Source: Robiginitalea biformata HTCC2501
Lineage (GTDB): Bacteria; Bacteroidota; Bacteroidia; Flavobacteriales; Flavobacteriaceae
Direction: 5' to 3'
Length of the DNA stretch: 64,000 bases
Assembly: GCF_000024125.1 (NCBI RefSeq)
Contig: NC_013222.1
Span: 2,582,501-2,646,500, forward strand
Shown: positions 1-8,818 of the stretch, piece after piece
Layout: every line of letters starts with the position of its first letter
Numbering within the stretch: the first letter of the stretch is position 1
Translations under genes and position numbers: made by a program
The notes under the pieces: generated by a model
The model's input: only the letters and a program-made list of their open reading frames with translations
Told to the model about the DNA's origin: nothing
The model's database searches: none

Positions 1-99
1 ATGGGTGATGAGTTCCTGGAAGATGTCGAAGAGCTTCTCGAAAGGGCTGAGGTCTGGGGCCTGGTAAGAAGTAAACCGGAATCCTTTTCTTTTATTCAT
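1..99 (-). CDS. N-terminus of a vWA-type protein (partial)
   Basis: The minus strand opens with ATG at 99 and stays open to the window edge, giving 33 residues that begin MNKRKGFRF and include SPFEKLFDIFQELITH. This start resembles the N-terminus of a flavobacterial protein family with a CoxE/vWA-like domain, recalled rather than searched. The metal-binding domain itself would lie outside the window. It sits 57 nt downstream of hisIE on the same strand, so it could be read from the his transcript, although no terminator is visible in the gap. The assignment is tentative; the reading frame itself is well supported by its composition. Confidence 0.55.
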   Translation of the reverse strand, partial: MNKRKGFRFTSYQAPDLSPFEKLFDIFQELITH

Positions 100-156
100 A
101 GCTGCAAGCTTAAAATTAAGACAATTCGTGCAGCCCAGTCAACAATTTAAGAAAAC

Positions 157-777
157 TTAACGCCTCTGCCGATGCCGCTCCGCGAGCAGGCGTTCAATAT
201 CCGCCATCCGGAAACCCTTGGCCTGCAACAGGATGAGCCAGTGAAATAGCAGGTCGGCACTTTCATTCAGGAAGCGGTTATCGTCGGATCCCATAGCTTC
301 AATGACCGTTTCAACGGCCTCCTCCCCTACTTTTTGTGCCACTTTGGCCGTACCCCGTCGGAGTAGTCCGGCCACATAACTGTTCGCTTCCCCCCCGGGC
401 GTATCGGCCTGCTCTTTTCTGCTGGCGATGATGGCTTCCAGTTCCGGCAGAAAGTCTTCGTCGCCCGGATTGGCTTCATCCCAACAGGTGTCTGACCCCG
501 TATGACATACCGGCCCGGTGGGCCTGGCCCGGATCAGGAGTGCATCCCCATCGCAATCCACCCGGACATCCACAAATTCCAGAAAGTTCCCGCTGGATTC
601 CCCCTTGGTCCAGAGCCGCTTTTTACTGCGACTGTAAAACGTGACCTTCCCGGAGGATTTTGTAGCTTCCAATGCCTCGGCATCCATATACCCCAGCATC
701 AAGACCGCCCGGGTATTGGAGTCCTGGATAATGGCTGGCACGAGCCCGCCGGTTTTTTCAAAGTCAATCGATTTCAT
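157..777 (-). CDS. hisIE: Bifunctional phosphoribosyl-AMP cyclohydrolase / phosphoribosyl-ATP pyrophosphatase
   Basis: This cytoplasmic enzyme carries out steps 2 and 3 of histidine synthesis. The pyrophosphatase half hydrolyses PR-ATP to PR-AMP, and the cyclohydrolase half opens the adenine ring. Residues 1-105 form the HisI domain, with WTKGESSGN (56-64), the metal-binding Cys and Asp of VDCDGD (73-78) and the zinc ligands CH at 91-92 and CW at 98-99. Residues 108-206 form the HisE domain, with KVGEEAVE (149-156) and NESADLLFHW. The length of 206 aa is typical for the fusion. It is the last his gene of the operon, 13 nt downstream of hisF. ATG start at 777. Confidence 0.97.
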   Translation of the reverse strand: MKSIDFEKTGGLVPAIIQDSNTRAVLMLGYMDAEALEATKSSGKVTFYSRSKKRLWTKGESSGNFLEFVDVRVDCDGDALLIRARPTGPVCHTGSDTCWDEANPGDEDFLPELEAIIASRKEQADTPGGEANSYVAGLLRRGTAKVAQKVGEEAVETVIEAMGSDDNRFLNESADLLFHWLILLQAKGFRMADIERLLAERHRQRR

Positions 778-790
778 AGTACAATTAAGT

Positions 791-1546
791 TTATATCCGC
801 ACCGGGATGCCTTGTTCCCTCAGGTAGGATTTCAATTCCGGGATCGGGATTTCGCCAAAATGGAAAACACTGGCCGCCAGGGCCGCGTCGGCGTTGCCCC
901 TGGTAAACGTATCGGCAAAATGGCTTTTAGTCCCTGCCCCGCCGGAGGCAATCACGGGTACCGCCACCTCTCGGGCCATCCGGGCCAGCGCCTCGTTGGC
1001 AAAGCCGTTCTTGGTGCCGTCGTGGTCCATGCTGGTAAAGAGGATTTCCCCTGCGCCCCGATCCACGACCTCCCGGGCCCAGCTAAACAATTCCAGTTCC
1101 GTGGGTACCTTGCCGCCCACCAGGTGGATGCGCCACAGGCCATCCATCCATTTGGCGTCCAGGGCTGCAACGACGCACTGGGAACCGAACTTTGCCGCCA
1201 GTGTATCGATCAGTTCCGGGGACCGGACCGCCGATGAATTTACGGAAACCTTGTCGGCTCCGTTGTGCAAAAGTACATCCACGTCGGCAACCGAAGAAAT
1301 CCCGCCCCCGACGGTAAATGGGATATCGATCCGTTCGGCAACCCGGCGGACCAGGTGGGCCAGGGTTTTACGTTTTTCCTCCGTGGCCGAAATGTCCAGG
1401 AAAACCAGCTCGTCAGCACCTTCGCGGGCATACGCCTCGGCCAGGTCCACCGGATCGCCGGCGTCGCGCAGGTCCACAAAATTGACCCCCTTAACCGTTC
1501 GGCCGTCTTTGATATCCAGGCAGGGAATGATTCTTTTGGCCAGCAT
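791..1546 (-). CDS. hisF: Imidazole glycerol phosphate synthase, cyclase subunit
   Basis: HisF takes ammonia delivered by HisH and converts PRFAR into imidazole glycerol phosphate and AICAR, which links histidine and purine synthesis. The 251-aa protein is a beta/alpha barrel beginning [15 protein letters not shown]. The first catalytic aspartate is D11, and the second lies in the AALDAK segment near residue 130. Phosphate-binding motifs VGGGI and ASGGAG are present. It follows the DinB gene with a 2-nt gap and precedes hisIE, so it is co-transcribed. Length and start (ATG at 1546) match the family. Confidence 0.97.
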   Translation of the reverse strand: MLAKRIIPCLDIKDGRTVKGVNFVDLRDAGDPVDLAEAYAREGADELVFLDISATEEKRKTLAHLVRRVAERIDIPFTVGGGISSVADVDVLLHNGADKVSVNSSAVRSPELIDTLAAKFGSQCVVAALDAKWMDGLWRIHLVGGKVPTELELFSWAREVVDRGAGEILFTSMDHDGTKNGFANEALARMAREVAVPVIASGGAGTKSHFADTFTRGNADAALAASVFHFGEIPIPELKSYLREQGIPVRI

Positions 1547-1548
1547 CC

Positions 1549-2052
1549 TCAGGAATTTTTGGTTGTCAGGTCCAGCCCGTCGTAAAAACCGAGTTGCTGC
1601 CCGGTACCAGCCTTGACGATAAAGGCAATCTGCCCGGTATGATAGCTCAGGTGTTCAACGGCGTGGATCACCAGGCCCATCCCGCTGAATGTAAACCCCT
1701 GGACATTTCGTTTTTCCAGTAAATCGGCTGCCTGGGCACCGCGGATAACGGCTTGGGCCTCACGCACGGTTTCCTGAAAGCCGGCCCATACCTCGGCCCT
1801 CCCGGATTGCTGCACGGCTTCGAACTCCATATCCCGCTCCCGGCTGTCGGGTGCTCCGCCCAGGCCACTGATAATGTATTGCCGGATATTCCCCGACAGA
1901 TGCAGCATCAGGTTGCCCACCGAATTCAAAACGCCATGCTCGCGGTGCCAGAACAAACCGTCCGGGACCTTCTCCATGCAAATGGCGAGCATTCGCACAG
2001 ATTCGTCCATGCGGAAGAGGGTATTCTCCTTAAAATCTTCTGTCCAATCCAT
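1549..2052 (-). CDS. DinB-family protein inside the his operon
   Basis: A 167-aa protein of the DinB/YfiT-like four-helix-bundle fold. Family members use a three-histidine metal site and often act as thiol-dependent transferases or hydrolases. Visible features are the helix around [14 protein letters not shown] and the C-terminal [15 protein letters not shown] segment, which supplies the expected histidines. It is packed tightly between hisA (3-nt gap) and hisF (2-nt gap), so it must be translated from the his mRNA. Nothing in the sequence ties it chemically to histidine synthesis. A role in detoxification or metabolite repair is possible but is inference. A second, unlinked DinB gene is at 28786-29310. 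Confidence 0.85.
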   Translation of the reverse strand: MDWTEDFKENTLFRMDESVRMLAICMEKVPDGLFWHREHGVLNSVGNLMLHLSGNIRQYIISGLGGAPDSRERDMEFEAVQQSGRAEVWAGFQETVREAQAVIRGAQAADLLEKRNVQGFTFSGMGLVIHAVEHLSYHTGQIAFIVKAGTGQQLGFYDGLDLTTKNS

Positions 2053-2055
2053 CCC

Positions 2056-2796
2056 CTATTCGTTTGATTCCATATAGCCCTGCAATTCCCTTAATCCGAT
2101 GGTTCCTTCGTATAGGGACTTTCCCAGTATGGCGCCTTCACAGCCGGCTCCCCGGAGGGCATCCAGATCGGCCAGACTGCGGATTCCCCCACTGGCTATC
2201 AACCGGATCTCCGCATCATCCGCCGGCGCTTCCCGGATCAGTTCCCGGTAGAGGTCTGTAGCCGGGCCTTGTAACATACCGTCCCGGGCAATGTCCGTGC
2301 AAATCACGTACCGGATCCCCTGACTCAGGTAGTCCCTTACAAAGGGCACCAGTTCCCGTTCGCTGCCTTCCTCCCAGCCGGATACGGCTATTTTCCCATC
2401 CCGGGCATCCGCCCCAAGCAGGATTCGTTCCCAGCCGTATTCAGCGAGCCATCCGGCAAACCGATGCGGTTCCCGGACAGCAATACTGCCGCCCGTCACT
2501 TGTTCTGCCCCGCTCTCAAATGCAATGCGCAGGTCGTCATCCGTCCTCAGGCCCCCGCCAAAATCAATTTGCAGGCGGGTGCGGGAGGCCAGCTTTTCGA
2601 GCACCTTGTAATTGACGATACGACCTGCCCGTGCACCATCCAGGTCCACTACGTGAAGGTAGCGGATTCCGTGGTCTTCAAATGCCCGGGCAGCTTCCAG
2701 GGGGTCTTCGTGATAAACCTTGGTGGTTGAATAGTCCCCCTTGGTCAGGCGAACGCACTTTCCTTCAATGATATCGATTGCCGGGATAATCCTCAT
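2056..2796 (-). CDS. hisA: ProFAR isomerase
   Basis: HisA isomerises ProFAR to PRFAR, the fourth step of histidine synthesis. The 246-aa beta/alpha barrel starts MRIIPAIDIIEGKCVRL, with the catalytic base D8, and carries GADARDG for the second catalytic aspartate. Phosphate-binding motifs FGGGLR and ASGGIR lie in the two half-barrels. Its ATG overlaps the hisH stop by 4 nt, indicating translational coupling with the upstream gene. The DinB gene follows. Confidence 0.97.
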   Translation of the reverse strand: MRIIPAIDIIEGKCVRLTKGDYSTTKVYHEDPLEAARAFEDHGIRYLHVVDLDGARAGRIVNYKVLEKLASRTRLQIDFGGGLRTDDDLRIAFESGAEQVTGGSIAVREPHRFAGWLAEYGWERILLGADARDGKIAVSGWEEGSERELVPFVRDYLSQGIRYVICTDIARDGMLQGPATDLYRELIREAPADDAEIRLIASGGIRSLADLDALRGAGCEGAILGKSLYEGTIGLRELQGYMESNE

Positions 2797-3389
2797 GGTT
2801 CCATTTCTATAAAATTCCGCAGTATCTGCGCACCGTCTTTGCTGCTTTTTTCCGGGTGGAACTGCACCCCCATAAAATTATCGCGTCCCAGGGCTGCGCT
2901 GTATTCGAACCCGTATTCGCTACCGGCGATTGTATCGCCGGACAGCGGGGCGAAGTAACTGTGGACCAGGTACACATACGCTCCTTCCCCGACCCCTTTA
3001 AAAAGCGGTCCTTTTAACCGGTGAATACTATTCCAGCCTATTTGCGGGACCTTGAGGCCTTTTGGGAATCGCCTGACCTCCATGTCAAAAATACCCAGGC
3101 CGCGGGTTTCCCCCTCTTCCGAATACCTGCACATGAGTTGCATGCCCAGGCAAATACCCAATACGGGCTGGGTCAATCCCGGGATCACCTGGTCCAGGCC
3201 GCTATCCTCCAATTTTTCCATAGCGCTGCCTGCTTCTCCCACCCCCGGGAAAATCACCCGATCCGCTTCCCGGATCCGTGCGGCATCCGAGGTAAAATCC
3301 GCAGTATACCCCAAACGCTCCAGCGCAAACCGGATGCTCTGTATATTTCCGGCGCCGTAATCGATAATGGCTATATTCAAGTCTTTCAC
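2793..3389 (-). CDS. hisH: Imidazole glycerol phosphate synthase, glutaminase subunit
   Basis: HisH is the class I glutamine amidotransferase partner of HisF and supplies ammonia through the HisF barrel. The 198-aa protein has the nucleophile C80 in GICLGMQ and the His/Glu pair in FHPEKS (about H178, E180), completing the triad. The start is a GTG at 3389, two bases after the hisB stop. The next candidate, TTG at 3380, would trim only three residues. It overlaps hisA by 4 nt. Length is normal. Confidence 0.96.
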   Translation of the reverse strand: MKDLNIAIIDYGAGNIQSIRFALERLGYTADFTSDAARIREADRVIFPGVGEAGSAMEKLEDSGLDQVIPGLTQPVLGICLGMQLMCRYSEEGETRGLGIFDMEVRRFPKGLKVPQIGWNSIHRLKGPLFKGVGEGAYVYLVHSYFAPLSGDTIAGSEYGFEYSAALGRDNFMGVQFHPEKSSKDGAQILRNFIEMEP

Positions 3390-3391
3390 GG

Positions 3392-4528
3392 CTATAGCAT
3401 TCCTTTGGTGGAAGGCAGTACCATCCGGTCCGGGTCGCGCCGGACCGCCATCTTTACGGACTTGGCGAAGGCCTTGAATATCGCCTCGATCTTGTGGTGC
3501 TCATTCCCGCCTTCTGCCTTAATATTCAGGTTGGCCCGGGCGCTGTCCGAAAAGGACTTGAAAAAATGCATGAACATTTCCGTGGGCATGTCGCCGATTT
3601 TCTCCCTTTGAAAAGCCGCATCCCACACCAGCCAGTTTCGGCCCCCGAAATCCACAGCCACCTGGGCCAGGCAGTCGTCCATCGGAAGGCAGAATCCGTA
3701 CCGCTCTATACCGAGTTTCCCGCCCAGGGCTTCCGAAAATGCAGACCCCAGTGCGATTGCGGTATCCTCAATGGTATGGTGCTCGTCCACCTCCAGGTCG
3801 CCCCGGGTCCGGATTTCCAGGTCCATTTGCCCGTGTCGCGCCAACTGGTCGAGCATATGGTCAAAAAAGGCCAGGCCCGTATGGATGTCGCTTTTGCCGG
3901 TACCGTCCAGTACGAGCCGGATATCAATATCCGTTTCGGCTGTTTTCCGTTTGACGACAGCCTCCCGTCTCCCCATCTTTAAAAATTCGTATATCCCCTT
4001 CCAGTCCGAGCCTTCCCAGGCGATAATCTCCCCGAGGCTGTCGACGGAGTCGGTCAGTTCCGAGGCGCCTAGCTCGGGGTGCGAATTGAGGAATATACCC
4101 CGGGCCCCCAGGTTCTCTGCGAGCTTCATATCTGTCAGCCGGTCGCCAATGACAAAACTGCCTGCCAGATCCCATTCCGGGCTCATATAGTCTTTGAGCA
4201 TGCCCGTGCCCGGTTTCCGGGTTTCCGCCCCCTGTTCCGGGAAGGTGCGGTCTATATGTACCGAAGCGAATTCAATCCCCTCATTTTTAAGGGCATTCAT
4301 CATAAATTCCTGTACCGGCCAAAAGGTATCTTCCGGGTAGGCGTCCGTACCCAGGCCGTCCTGGTTGGTAACCAGGACCAGGACAAAGTCGGTTTCCCGG
4401 GCGATGGCCCCGAGGTAGCGGAAGACGCCGGGGAGGAACTCCAGTTTGTCAAAAGCGTCGATTTGCTCGTCTTCCGGTTCCCGGATCAGGGTGCCGTCCC
4501 GGTCTATTATAAGTAATCTTTTCTTCAT
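3392..4528 (-). CDS. hisB: Bifunctional histidinol-phosphatase / imidazoleglycerol-phosphate dehydratase
   Basis: The enzyme dehydrates imidazole glycerol phosphate (step 6) and dephosphorylates histidinol phosphate (step 8). The N-terminal HAD phosphatase has DRDGTL with nucleophile D9, VTNQDG and IGDRLTDM. The C-terminal dehydratase, from roughly residue 190, carries the manganese-binding [10 protein letters not shown] and NEHHKIEA repeats. The chosen start, [12 protein letters not shown] at 4528, gives 378 aa and matches the family. An alternative ATG at 4558 overlaps the hisC stop as ATGA and would add ten residues. Longer forms read into hisC and are unlikely. Confidence 0.95.
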   Translation of the reverse strand: MKKRLLIIDRDGTLIREPEDEQIDAFDKLEFLPGVFRYLGAIARETDFVLVLVTNQDGLGTDAYPEDTFWPVQEFMMNALKNEGIEFASVHIDRTFPEQGAETRKPGTGMLKDYMSPEWDLAGSFVIGDRLTDMKLAENLGARGIFLNSHPELGASELTDSVDSLGEIIAWEGSDWKGIYEFLKMGRREAVVKRKTAETDIDIRLVLDGTGKSDIHTGLAFFDHMLDQLARHGQMDLEIRTRGDLEVDEHHTIEDTAIALGSAFSEALGGKLGIERYGFCLPMDDCLAQVAVDFGGRNWLVWDAAFQREKIGDMPTEMFMHFFKSFSDSARANLNIKAEGGNEHHKIEAIFKAFAKSVKMAVRRDPDRMVLPSTKGML

Positions 4529-4554
4529 CTTGCCATGATTCATATTGCCCCGAT

Positions 4555-5607
4555 TCATTTGGACAATTCGTTTAATACCCGAAGCAGTCGTTGGTTTTCT
4601 TGCGGTGTACCCACGGTGATCCGCAGGCAGTTTTCGCAATGCAACTGCCCCGAGCGGTTCCTTACGACGATGCCTTTATCGATGAGTTGTGCATAGCGCG
4701 CATGCGCATCGTCTACCCGGACCAACAGGAAATTCGCGTCCGACGGGAATATCCCGGATACGAATGAAATGGATTCCAGGCCTTGCCTCAACCCTTCCCG
4801 CTCCCGGTTCAGTACTTCGACATGCTCCCGGATTGCTTCCGATTGGGCGAGCCCCTGAAGGGCGCGCTGCTGGGTGAGTTCATTGACGTTATACGGCGGT
4901 TTGACCCGGGTGAGGTACCCGATCACCTCCGGATGCGCCATGCAAACGCCCAGGCGGATACCCGCCATACCCAGGGCTTTGGAAAATGTTTGGGTAACCA
5001 CCAGGTTTTTATGTTCGCCCATTAATCCGGCGAATCCAGGCTCCCCGGTAAAGTCGATATACGCTTCGTCGATGACGACCAACCCGGGAAATGCCTCCAG
5101 CAATTGGATTACTCCCGCCCGGGCCATGGAATTTCCGCTGGGGTTGTTCGGGGAGCAGATAAAGAGGAGCTTGGCACGGGGCTGTACAGCCTCGAGAATC
5201 GCCGGGACGTTGAGCTGGAAGTCCGGGGTGAGCGGCACGCGGATGTTCTCCACCCCGTTGATTTCGGCCAGGACACTGTACATGCCGTAGGTGGGCGGCA
5301 GCGTAATGGCGGCATCCTGCCCGGGCTCGCAGAAGACCCGAAAGAGCAGGTCCAGGACTTCGTCGCTTCCATTGCCCAATAGCAGCGACTCCTCCGGGAC
5401 TCCCCGGAACCGGGCAATTGCCTTCTTCACGGTCCGTTGGTGGGGGTCCGGATAACGGTTAACGCCGTTTTCAAAAGGATTTTCGTTGGCGTCCAGAAAG
5501 TCCATGCCGCTCCCGCTGCCGCTGTATTCGTCCCGGGCAGAGGCATAGGGCTTCAAGTTGCGGACCAGCGGTCGGACAAGTTTATCGATATCCAGTACCT
5601 CAGGCAT
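4555..5607 (-). CDS. hisC: Histidinol-phosphate aminotransferase
   Basis: A PLP-dependent fold-type I aminotransferase that converts imidazole acetol phosphate to histidinol phosphate. Visible motifs are [11 protein letters not shown] for cofactor binding, [16 protein letters not shown], and [12 protein letters not shown], which holds the Schiff-base lysine. The ATG at 5607 ([10 protein letters not shown]) gives 350 aa and overlaps the hisD end by 8 nt. A start at 5637 would lengthen that overlap and add a basic tail not expected in the family. It lies between hisD and hisB in the operon. Confidence 0.96.
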   Translation of the reverse strand: MPEVLDIDKLVRPLVRNLKPYASARDEYSGSGSGMDFLDANENPFENGVNRYPDPHQRTVKKAIARFRGVPEESLLLGNGSDEVLDLLFRVFCEPGQDAAITLPPTYGMYSVLAEINGVENIRVPLTPDFQLNVPAILEAVQPRAKLLFICSPNNPSGNSMARAGVIQLLEAFPGLVVIDEAYIDFTGEPGFAGLMGEHKNLVVTQTFSKALGMAGIRLGVCMAHPEVIGYLTRVKPPYNVNELTQQRALQGLAQSEAIREHVEVLNREREGLRQGLESISFVSGIFPSDANFLLVRVDDAHARYAQLIDKGIVVRNRSGQLHCENCLRITVGTPQENQRLLRVLNELSK

Positions 5608-6919
5608 CTTCCTTCTCTTTTTTGTTCGGTATCTCATGCAGGTCCGCTACTCGGAGTTTCATGGCGAGCGCATGGGCCGACAGACCCTCGGCCTCGGCCA
5701 TGGTGATAATTGCCGGGCCAATTTCCCGTACCCCCCGATCGCTGAGACGCTGGTAGGTGATCGCCTTGGTAAAACTATCCAGGTTAACCCCGCTGTATTG
5801 CCGGGCATACCCGTTGGTGGGCAGTGTGTGGTTGGTCCCCGAAGCGTAATCCCCGGCACTTTCGGGAGTGAGATTGCCCAGGAATACGGAACCCGCGTTG
5901 CGGATCTCCCGCAGCAGAAATTCTTCCTGCCTGTGGCAGATGATCAGGTGTTCCGGGGCATACTGGTTGATCATCTCGGCTATTTCCCCGGAGGATTCCA
6001 GGAGGATCATCCTGCTGTTGTCGATGGCATCCGAGGCAATTTCCCGTCTCGGGAGTTCCCGCAGCATGGTTTCCAATTCGCGGCGTACGGCCCCGGGCAA
6101 CTCCGCGTCATCCGTGAGCAGCAATACCTGGCTGTCCCGCCCGTGTTCTGCCTGGCTGAGCAAATCCGCAGCGATATAGGCCGGGTTGGCGGAGTCGTCG
6201 GCAGCCACCAGGACCTCGCTCGGACCGGCCGGCATATCGATGGCGACACCTTCCCGGACAGCCCGTTGTTTGGCCTGGGTAACATATTGGTTTCCCGGGC
6301 CGAAAATCTTATAGACAGCAGGGATTTCACGGGTGCCGTAGGTCATGGCGGCAATGGCCTGGATGCCCCCCGCCCGGCAAACGGTTCGGACACCGCATTT
6401 GCGGGCCGCATAGCAAATGGCCGGGTGCAGGTTACCGGCCTGATCGGGTGGAGAGCACAGCACCACCTCGCGGCAACCGGCTATGGCAGCCGGGATGGCA
6501 AGCATCAGTACGGTTGAAAATAACGGGGCGGTACCGCCCGGGATATAGATGCCCACCTTGTCGATGGGTTTCTTTTCCTGCCAGCAATCCACCCCCGGGC
6601 GGGTTTGCACCCGGACCGCCGGGGTTTTCTGAGCCTCGTGGAATTGCCGGATATTCTCATAGGCCAGGTCGATGGCATCCCGGAGATGCCCGGGCACCAG
6701 CTCCGCCAGCCGGGATATTTCCGTTTCGGGGAGCACCGGGGATTCCAGGGAAACCCCGTCGAATTGCCGGGTAAAGTCGCAGACGGCCTGATCCCCGTTT
6801 TCGCGGACGGCTGTGAATACCTCTTCCACGGCGCGTTCCAGGGATTGGGCGGAAGCCGCGGGTCGTTTTAACAATTCGGACCATTCGGACCGCGGCGGAT
6901 AGGCAATGAGCTGCATCAT
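5600..6919 (-). CDS. hisD: Histidinol dehydrogenase
   Basis: A zinc- and NAD-dependent enzyme for the last two oxidations, histidinol to histidine. The 439-aa protein shows the conserved YIPGGTAPL, FGPGNQYVT, DMPAGPSEVLV and GNLTPESAGDYASGTNHTLPT segments; the last carries the zinc-binding histidine. It begins with two consecutive ATG codons (6919 and 6916). It follows hisG by 11 nt and overlaps hisC. Length is typical. Confidence 0.97.
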   Translation of the reverse strand: MMQLIAYPPRSEWSELLKRPAASAQSLERAVEEVFTAVRENGDQAVCDFTRQFDGVSLESPVLPETEISRLAELVPGHLRDAIDLAYENIRQFHEAQKTPAVRVQTRPGVDCWQEKKPIDKVGIYIPGGTAPLFSTVLMLAIPAAIAGCREVVLCSPPDQAGNLHPAICYAARKCGVRTVCRAGGIQAIAAMTYGTREIPAVYKIFGPGNQYVTQAKQRAVREGVAIDMPAGPSEVLVAADDSANPAYIAADLLSQAEHGRDSQVLLLTDDAELPGAVRRELETMLRELPRREIASDAIDNSRMILLESSGEIAEMINQYAPEHLIICHRQEEFLLREIRNAGSVFLGNLTPESAGDYASGTNHTLPTNGYARQYSGVNLDSFTKAITYQRLSDRGVREIGPAIITMAEAEGLSAHALAMKLRVADLHEIPNKKEKEDA

Positions 6920-6930
6920 GAATTCCTGCT

Positions 6931-7788
6931 TTAAAGGACCATTTTTTCAATTGGACAAACCAGGATGCCTTCCGCCCCGGCTTTCTTTACTTCGTCCAGG
7001 ACCTCCCAGAACCGTTCCCTGTTGATCACTGTATGCACGGAACTCCAACCTTCCTCGGCCAGGGGCAGTACGGTAGGGCTTCGCATTCCCGGCAACAGGG
7101 CGATGATCTCCTCGAGCCTGTCGTTCGGCGCATTCATCAAAACATATTTGTTCTGCCGCGCCCTGAGCACCGATTCGATCCGAAATTGCAGCTGCCGGAG
7201 GATGCCCTCCTGTTCTTCCCCGATTTTCGGGGAAACGGCCAGGACAGCTTCGCTTTGCAAAAGCACCTCCACTTCCTTTAAGTTATTCTTGAAAAGCGTA
7301 CTCCCGCTGGACACAATATCGCATATTGCATCGGCCAATCCGATGTTCGGGGCAATTTCCACGGAGCCGTTGATGATATGGAGGTCGGCGGAAATACCCG
7401 CCTTGTCCAGGAAATGGCGGACAGTGTTCGGGTAAGAAGTCGCAATGCGCTTACCGTCCAGGTCGCCGATTTCCGAATAATCCACAGACTTGGGCAGGGC
7501 CAGGGAAACCCGGCATTTGGAAAAGCCCAGGCGAACGCTCACCCGGATATCTTTGCCCTTTTCAAAGAGCACGTTTTCGCCAATGATGGCGATGTCCACC
7601 ACCCCGTCGCGCAGATATTGGGGAATATCCCCGTTCCTCAGGTAGAGCACTTCCATAGGAAAATCCCGGGCCGCGGCCTTGAGCTGGTCCCGGCCGTTGT
7701 CGATGGATATACCGCAGTCTTTGAGGATCCTCAGGGAGTCTTCATTGAGCCTGCCGCTTTTCTGGATGGCGATTTTTATAGGTTCCAT
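6931..7788 (-). CDS. hisG: ATP phosphoribosyltransferase (long form)
   Basis: HisG condenses ATP and PRPP in the committed and feedback-inhibited step of histidine synthesis. At 285 aa it is the long, homohexameric type with a C-terminal ACT-like regulatory domain (about residues 215-285, ending LVCPIEKMVL), so HisZ is not needed. The catalytic region starts IKIAIQKSGRL and includes the PRPP loop near DIVSSGSTL. It is the first structural gene of the operon, and its ATG at 7788 lies 36 nt beyond the attenuator terminator hairpin. Its expression is therefore probably set by the leader described at 7888-7941. Confidence 0.97.
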   Translation of the reverse strand: MEPIKIAIQKSGRLNEDSLRILKDCGISIDNGRDQLKAAARDFPMEVLYLRNGDIPQYLRDGVVDIAIIGENVLFEKGKDIRVSVRLGFSKCRVSLALPKSVDYSEIGDLDGKRIATSYPNTVRHFLDKAGISADLHIINGSVEIAPNIGLADAICDIVSSGSTLFKNNLKEVEVLLQSEAVLAVSPKIGEEQEGILRQLQFRIESVLRARQNKYVLMNAPNDRLEEIIALLPGMRSPTVLPLAEEGWSSVHTVINRERFWEVLDEVKKAGAEGILVCPIEKMVL

Positions 7789-7823
7789 AGCTTAATCAAA
7801 AATAAATACGAATTGCCTGTAAA

Positions 7824-7854
7824 TAAAAAAACCCGCTTGATTGCTCAAACGGGT
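7824..7854 (-). terminator. his operon attenuator terminator
   Basis: On the minus strand, ACCCGTTTGA and TCAAGCGGGT form a 10-bp stem (one G-U pair) closed by a GCAA tetraloop and followed directly by seven Ts. It lies between the His-rich leader peptide and hisG. The left arm can instead pair over 9 bp with GCTCAGGCG at 7894-7902, inside the leader reading frame. A ribosome stalled on the His codons would leave that segment free and prevent termination. A ribosome that reaches the leader stop would cover it and allow termination. Confidence 0.9.
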
Positions 7855-7887
7855 CCGATTATGTGGTCTGCAACACAACATATACCG

Positions 7888-7941
7888 CTACCTCGCCTGA
7901 GCGCAGGAGCCGATATGATGATGTGTGGTGTTCTTCTTCAT
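7888..7941 (-). CDS. His operon leader peptide (17 aa, His-His-His)
   Basis: A 17-codon frame on the minus strand encodes MKKNTTHHHIGSCAQAR, with His codons 7-9 in a row, and stops with TAG 34 nt before the terminator hairpin. The position, length, His run, terminator and overlapping antiterminator segment (codons 14-16, 7902-7894) match classical amino-acid attenuation. The peptide presumably has no function besides ribosome positioning. The promoter must lie in the roughly 45 nt between this ATG and the end of the upstream prohibitin gene. That stretch contains TTTATCTTTA and TTACTTTTAC, which only loosely resemble the Bacteroidota -7 element. The peptide was found by reading the leader, not by similarity search. 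Confidence 0.88.
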   Translation of the reverse strand: MKKNTTHHHIGSCAQAR

Positions 7942-7990
7942 TTCGCCTGTAAAAGTAAGGCAAACTTTTTAAAGATAAAAGCTGCAGAAA

Positions 7991-8806
7991 TTAATTGTTG
8001 CCCAGGATGATTGGTAGGCCGTCCTCGCCGGACCCAACAACAACCACCTTGGCATTGGGCGATTCCGCAAGTTTCAATGTAGCCTCTATTCCCTTATCGG
8101 AAAGGATTTTATCGGTCAGGGAAGCACTCAGGATGCGGTTGGCGTCGGCTTTACCCTGGGCCTCAATCCGCTGCCGCTGGGCTTCCTTATCGGCGCTGAT
8201 CAGCCGGAATTCATATTCGAGGGATTGCTGCTCCTGTTTTAATTTCCGCTCGATGGCTTCCTTTATGGTTGCGGGAAGCGTTACATCGCGCACCAGGATC
8301 TCATTGAGCTGGATATACTGGTCGTCTACAATTTTCTGGGTTTCGCTGAATATTTCCTGCTGGATGGCGTCCCGCTTACTGGAGTAGAGCTGTTCCGGGG
8401 TATAGCGCCCCACAACCGACCGGGCCGCAGACCGGATAGCCGGCAACAGGATGCGCTCTTTGTATTCCTCCCCCTTTTCCTGATGCAGTTTGCCGAGGTC
8501 ACTGGCCTTGGGCTGGAACCAGGCCGAAGCGTCGAGTGATATATCCAGGCCATTGCTGGAGAGTACTTTCATCTTTTCAAATACTTCCTGCTGGCGCACC
8601 TCGTAGATAAAGACTTTGTTCCAGGGCGCAACAATGTGGAACCCTTCCCCCAATGGGGGCTCGTCGGTTACCACTCCATCCCCGAAGGTTCGGTAGAGGA
8701 CCCCCGCTTCACCGGAACCGATGGTTACGGCCGATTTGGAGATGAGGATAATGAGTAAAATAATCGTAATGACTGCCGGTAAGGCAATTTTGGGTAATCT
8801 GTCCAT
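7991..8806 (-). CDS. Prohibitin-family (SPFH domain) membrane protein
   Basis: A 271-aa protein with one N-terminal transmembrane segment (about residues 4-23), then an SPFH/prohibitin domain, and an Ala/Glu/Arg-rich helical region with EIERKLKQEQQ-like heptads around 175-215 that should form a coiled coil. Family members assemble into large membrane rings or microdomains and often modulate FtsH-type proteases or membrane organisation; that role here is inference. ATG at 8806 (MDRLPKIALP) is preferred over an upstream TTG at 8818. It lies 12 nt after the vWA membrane gene, in the same direction. Confidence 0.85.
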   Translation of the reverse strand: MDRLPKIALPAVITIILLIILISKSAVTIGSGEAGVLYRTFGDGVVTDEPPLGEGFHIVAPWNKVFIYEVRQQEVFEKMKVLSSNGLDISLDASAWFQPKASDLGKLHQEKGEEYKERILLPAIRSAARSVVGRYTPEQLYSSKRDAIQQEIFSETQKIVDDQYIQLNEILVRDVTLPATIKEAIERKLKQEQQSLEYEFRLISADKEAQRQRIEAQGKADANRILSASLTDKILSDKGIEATLKLAESPNAKVVVVGSGEDGLPIILGNN

Positions 8807-8818
8807 AGTAAATTTCAA

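Noticed and set aside
4528..4639. Longer hisB start at 4639
   Set aside because: It would overlap hisC by over 80 bp, and the extra residues are not homologous to HisB.
5558..6517. A 319-residue plus-strand frame opposite hisD
   Set aside because: Antisense shadow of hisD, with Pro/Gly/Arg-rich composition and no motif.
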